Source of the DNA: Platerodrilus igneus
Taxonomy: Eukaryota > Arthropoda > Insecta > Coleoptera > Lycidae
Length of the DNA stretch: 64,000 bases
Assembly (NCBI GenBank): GCA_036346225.1
Contig: JARFIW010001082.1
Coordinates: 6,076,001-6,140,000 of the forward strand
Direction: 5' to 3'
The translations under genes and the position numbers were made by a program. The notes below the pieces were generated by a model, which was not told the origin of the DNA, made no database searches, and worked only from the letters and a program-made list of their open reading frames with translations. Numbering within the stretch: the first letter of the stretch is position 1; each line of letters opens with the position of its first letter. Shown in pieces: positions 60,171 through 64,000 of the stretch.

Positions 60171-60464
60171 GAAAATTAGATTAAATTTGCTACGCACCTG
60201 GACGTAGCCGGAAGAAAAGTAAACACCATGTTAACTGCCAACCGCGAAGACGGGGGATTCGCCTACATACCAAACAGAAACAAAAAAAAACATCGCCCAC
60301 AACTATCTATTAACAATGAAAATAAATTAAAATTTCTTAATTCATAGATAAAAAAAAAGTATTAAATTTAAGTTATATTTTAAAGAACAAATTTTATAAA
60401 GCATCCACAAAGTGCGCATTTCGTAGCTAACAGGTAATAAAAATCATTAAAAAAAGTAATGCTT
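60171..60464. other. No recognisable gene
   Basis: Short unassigned sequence with a mildly GC-rich patch near 60190-60270. Confidence 0.4.
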
Positions 60465-60596
60465 AGATTTTCTCAATAGCAAGTGTGTTAAATTAAAGTA
60501 TTCAATGTAGATTTCCTCAATAGCACGTGTGTTAAATTAAAGTATTAAAGGTAGGTTTTCTCCATAGCAAGTGGGTTAAATTAAAGTATTAAATGT
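60465..60596 (+). repeat. Three tandem copies of a 44-bp unit
   Basis: Units start at 60465, 60509 and 60553, each reading close to AGATTTTCTCAATAGCAAGT then GTGTTAAATTAAAGTATTAA, with three to five differences between units. Confidence 0.92.
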
Positions 60597-62870
60597 AGAC
60601 CAAGGTGTAGTAAGAATTAAAGAAAGATAACCAGAAGCACTAGCGAAGCTAGCTTCTAAACATGGATGGTGAACTGGTTTCACAACATCAACCGCTGATA
60701 AATAAGGATCCTCGATGTACGTAAAAGAAAACGAGTCACATACCTATGTGCGTCGGGATGCGTATCTTGCAAACCGCCGGGGGTGAGTCGGCATAGCAAC
60801 GCCATGGTCGTCAGGGTTCATTCACCCTGCCATCGTAATTATAGCAGCGATCCAAAGACAAGATGCAGCTGGTCCACGGCAACGAACAGGCGGGCCTACA
60901 CAAAGAAAGAACCCATTTGGCCTCCAGCTAAAAAAAGCTAAAAAGAGAATCTGATTAGAATGGGTACGCGCGGGGAAACTCACCGAATACCCGCAATACA
61001 CCTCCTAGTTGTCGAACAGAAACATGTGCATCGCTTTTGAAATACGGTGACGAATAAATGTAGAAAATATTTCGCTGTACAAGCGGTAGAATCAAATTCA
61101 ACAACGGTTCAAACCACACGTAGTCGAACTGCAAATCCTAGCTTATCGAAGCGCGGTAAAACTTGAAAATCCGGCTTATAGTGGATAGTGTGCGACCTTA
61201 TTTCAACAAGTCGTTACATTGGAACAATAGAGAAAACCAATATACGGCGGACGTAAGGTATACCAAAATAACGGGTACCTAACAAGAGGATATACCTATT
61301 TAATTGTAGCCTAAACTTATCGTTTCGAAATAAACGAGTTCAAAATGAAAATTTGTAGCAAGCGTACTTGTAAACAGGATGTTGTCGAAGAATTTAAGAC
61401 ATTACGGGATATCTAAAACAAGGCATAGACTATTTAATAATTTAGAATAAATTTTCGTTGTAAAAGAAAAAGGAATTTGAGTTGAGGAATTTATTCGAGA
61501 GCGTGTTTATAATTAATTATGTTAAGCGGGCTTATACTGAACAGGTACACTATATAGGGGGTTATTGAAGAATATAGGGATTAAAACGGAGTTTCTTCGA
61601 ACGAGTAATGAATGAACAAGGGAGAAAAATAGGGTAATTAATTTATGCGGAAAATAAACGTAACAAATTTCTTGTGTTTTGATTTAAACGTTGACTAGTT
61701 CACAGAATAAACTTGTTCTTTATTTAAATTTGGTATGAACTAAAAGCGGTAAAAAATTTAACCACGGCCGATACAAATTTTCCAGCAAGAATCAGTCTCA
61801 CACGCCATTCATCACCCATCAATACGGCGCACATGCAAAACACCCGCTCCTCCGCCTCGTTATATTTTCCCCTAGGGCAATGCAGAAAACGCACATATCC
61901 GTATACTTTAAGAAATTTAGAACAATGCATGAAGGAAGTACGGAGTTCTCTATGCACGGCCTCCATAATGAAACAAATCTGCAACCCGTTAAAAATCAAT
62001 TTCCATTCGAATGCAGAAAGGTTATATGGATCCCTCTAGTCTTACGAAAACCGTCAGGTATAAACCGTGTGTATCTAATATGGATACTTACGATATCCGT
62101 TTAGATGCTAGAAGACTAATCCTTCCCTATAAAGTTGTCTGGCGGCAAGGGATATAGAGTCGATACCAAAGTGAGTGTCTGTAGATTCTTTATCTTTATT
62201 TTAACTACGCGTTACTTTAGTCGTTGGTTATAACTTCATACTAAGAGTAATTTAAATACACACTTCACGTATAAACAACAACTGAACGTCCGTAACAATT
62301 TACGCATACAGTTTAAGACGGACAAAGGAGGATGGTTTAGTTTTGCCTGTAATTTTATACAAAGGGGTGAGGGTATCGACCTAATACGTACCTGTACCTT
62401 AAACACTATACTATATTTGTATTAAACTTGTTTAAGTCACCTTGACTGCATTGTTAAATGTTAAACCTTAGACTATTATTACAAAGTACGTACTCCACTA
62501 AATAAAATTCTATTAGGAACTTCTGAGAAACATTTGGCTTACAATGACTGAGCTTGTCAACCTGAGAAGACATCAAAGGATACCTAAGTAGCTTTTAGCC
62601 TGAACTTTATTCATTTTCTACAAAAGCTTCAATCGCAAAACCACGAAGTAGGGTATATTTACAATTATATCTCACAAAAGTTACTAATAGTTATGGCATA
62701 TAATAAATGTAAATTGAAATGTATTTTCAAATGCTCTTTGAAATGAAAGGCCTTTTAACGATGGACTTGTGGTAACCACTGCATTTAAAACATTGCAGAA
62801 TGCTGGCGTTCGTTCTACGATAATAAATATTTTTTTGGTCAACTAATCAACTTCTGCCATTTTTTTGCGA
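60597..62870. other. Mostly unassigned; GC-richer patch 60700-61010
   Basis: 60700-61010 is clearly richer in G and C (AAACCGCCGGGGGTGAGTCG region) and may be the end of an unrecognised retroelement, but no motif is secure. A 91-codon minus-strand frame (61999-61724) has a cysteine- and arginine-rich sequence without a recognisable family. The remainder is AT-rich and featureless. Confidence 0.4.
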
Positions 62871-62931
62871 AGCTCTCTTTTGCGAGGCTGTCGGCGGTCG
62901 CCGACGTCGTCTACGCCTAACGCCGCCCCTG
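62870..62931 (-). repeat. Possible hAT-type terminus
   Basis: The plus strand ends in CTAACGCCGCCCCTGA. Read on the minus strand, CAGGGGCGGCGTTAGGCG has the form of a hAT terminal inverted repeat. No matching opposite end was found within the window, so this is a single candidate end. Confidence 0.4.
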
Positions 62932-64000
62932 ACTACCATGAAAAGCCAATTTTCAAGCGGCTCCAGACAAATTACACTTCGATATCCGATAATCGTATAA
63001 CCGTGCATTCATTCCGTTTACATTTAAGATCAAACAATTACTAATACCATCTGAAAACAAATATGAAAAGATTAAGCACCCATAACCTAAATTATTTTTC
63101 AAACGTGGCAACGAGCCAGATGTAAGCAAGGTTAGTTAAAGACACTTGTCCAAAACAACTTTTGCAGCCCAATAAGAAATCAAGGTTGTTATGTATTAAT
63201 GCTTAACAGATCGATATTTTTGCAAAGGAATTTACAATGCAAACAGCAAATGCAGATGCAAAGGAAATAAAAGAACTTTGCACAATGTACAGTATTTAGT
63301 TTTTAAAGTTTAATTATAGTTCTGAAGTTCATTGCAGACTTCACACGATTATAAACATGCATATGAGAATTAACTATGTAGTGACGTAGAACATACACAT
63401 GGTTATACTTGACTGCTTTTTAAAGAAAATAAAAATAGCACAGAAGCAGCAGAAAATATAATTAAGAATCATCCTTTGCAGTATTACGATGTGTGGAAGT
63501 TATTTTTACCTTTGCATTTAAGATAATGTTCAACGTATACATGACGAAATAAAAAATTTGTAACTACAAAATAATAGTACAAATAGTAAACGGATAGAAA
63601 GCAGCTCCGTACTTTGCCTAGAAAAACTTTTATAGGACGAATACGTAAAATTCATATTGATAGCGTGCGTTCTAATGGCGCTAACGTTCCAAAATCTAAA
63701 AATAGTATGCTGTCGTATTAAAAATACGAACGGCGCTTAAAACATACTGAATCGCTCAAGCGAATACAATAATTGCACGTCGAACAATGTAGAGCATACT
63801 ATTTTTACTTCAAGCAAGAAAGGAATAATTATTAAAAATTGAAAATACAATTTAATATTGTTGCAAATCACGGTAGACGTAATTATAACGTTATTAATAT
63901 TCACACGTAATGAGTATTTGTTTTAATGCATAATGGGAGCTACATTGTCTATACTCGCCGTAACGAGTTTTTATGTAAGAAATTTTACAAACAATCTTAA
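62932..64000. other. No recognisable gene
   Basis: AT-rich sequence to the end of the window with no supported feature. Confidence 0.5.

Noticed and set aside
61724..61999. 91-codon minus-strand frame with a cysteine- and arginine-rich sequence
   Set aside because: I compared it mentally with LINE polymerase C-termini but found no reliable motif. The opposite strand has equally long frames, so it is not called as a gene.

Overview
This window looks like nuclear DNA of an arthropod, most likely an insect with a large, AT-rich, repeat-loaded genome. The reasons are the coexistence of insect-type I-superfamily and RTE non-LTR retrotransposons, BEL/Pao and Ty3/Gypsy LTR elements, many different IS630-Tc1-mariner lineages, pogo and hAT transposons, tRNA-derived SINEs and long trinucleotide microsatellites. 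There is no bacterial gene organisation. Almost every recognisable protein segment is a transposon protein, and nearly all are broken by stops or frameshifts. The one segment that looks like a host gene is a single candidate exon on the minus strand near 45.5 kb, so the window may be largely intronic or intergenic.

Layout. 0.2-8.1 kb: a 6-kb I-superfamily retrotransposon on the minus strand, enclosed on both sides by (ATT)n microsatellite. 8.1-11.3 kb: nothing recognised. 11.3-16.2 kb: a decayed BEL/Pao element (minus) split by a 1.28-kb mariner with a dead transposase. 16.76-17.04 kb: a tRNA-type SINE (minus) with a perfect target duplication. 19.2-21.5 kb: a pogo/Tigger-like transposon with a cluster of short upstream repeats. 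26.57-29.07 kb: a complete-length Tc1-mariner element with about 470-bp inverted repeats, sitting in a (TA)n tract. 30.4-31.2 kb: another Tc1-mariner relic. 33.8-36.6 kb: coding-like but unidentified relics on the minus strand. 36.9-40.6 kb: an RTE retrotransposon with a 12-bp target duplication and a duplicated 3' end.

40.6-44.4 kb: tandem and inverted repeats, a second older RTE copy and a tandem array derived from RTE 3' ends. 44.4-45.3 kb: a Tc1-mariner 3' half. 45.5 kb: the candidate host exon. 47.37-47.67 kb: a second copy of the same SINE family, plus strand, with its own target duplication. 47.7-54.8 kb: a structurally complete BEL/Pao element with two 194-bp LTRs and a CGGTA target duplication. 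Its 3' LTR is interrupted by a 1.3-kb insertion that carries several 5S-rRNA-like segments. 55-60.2 kb: a mosaic of Tc1-mariner, zinc-finger ORF, hAT, Gypsy and second hAT relics. 60.2-64 kb: short tandem repeats and unassigned DNA.

No genes here form a pathway. The functional logic is that of successive transposon insertions, several of which can be ordered in time: mariner into the first BEL/Pao, the 5S-bearing insertion into the second BEL/Pao LTR, and the Tc1-mariner and I-type elements into microsatellites. All identifications come from reading motifs by eye; no database search was run.
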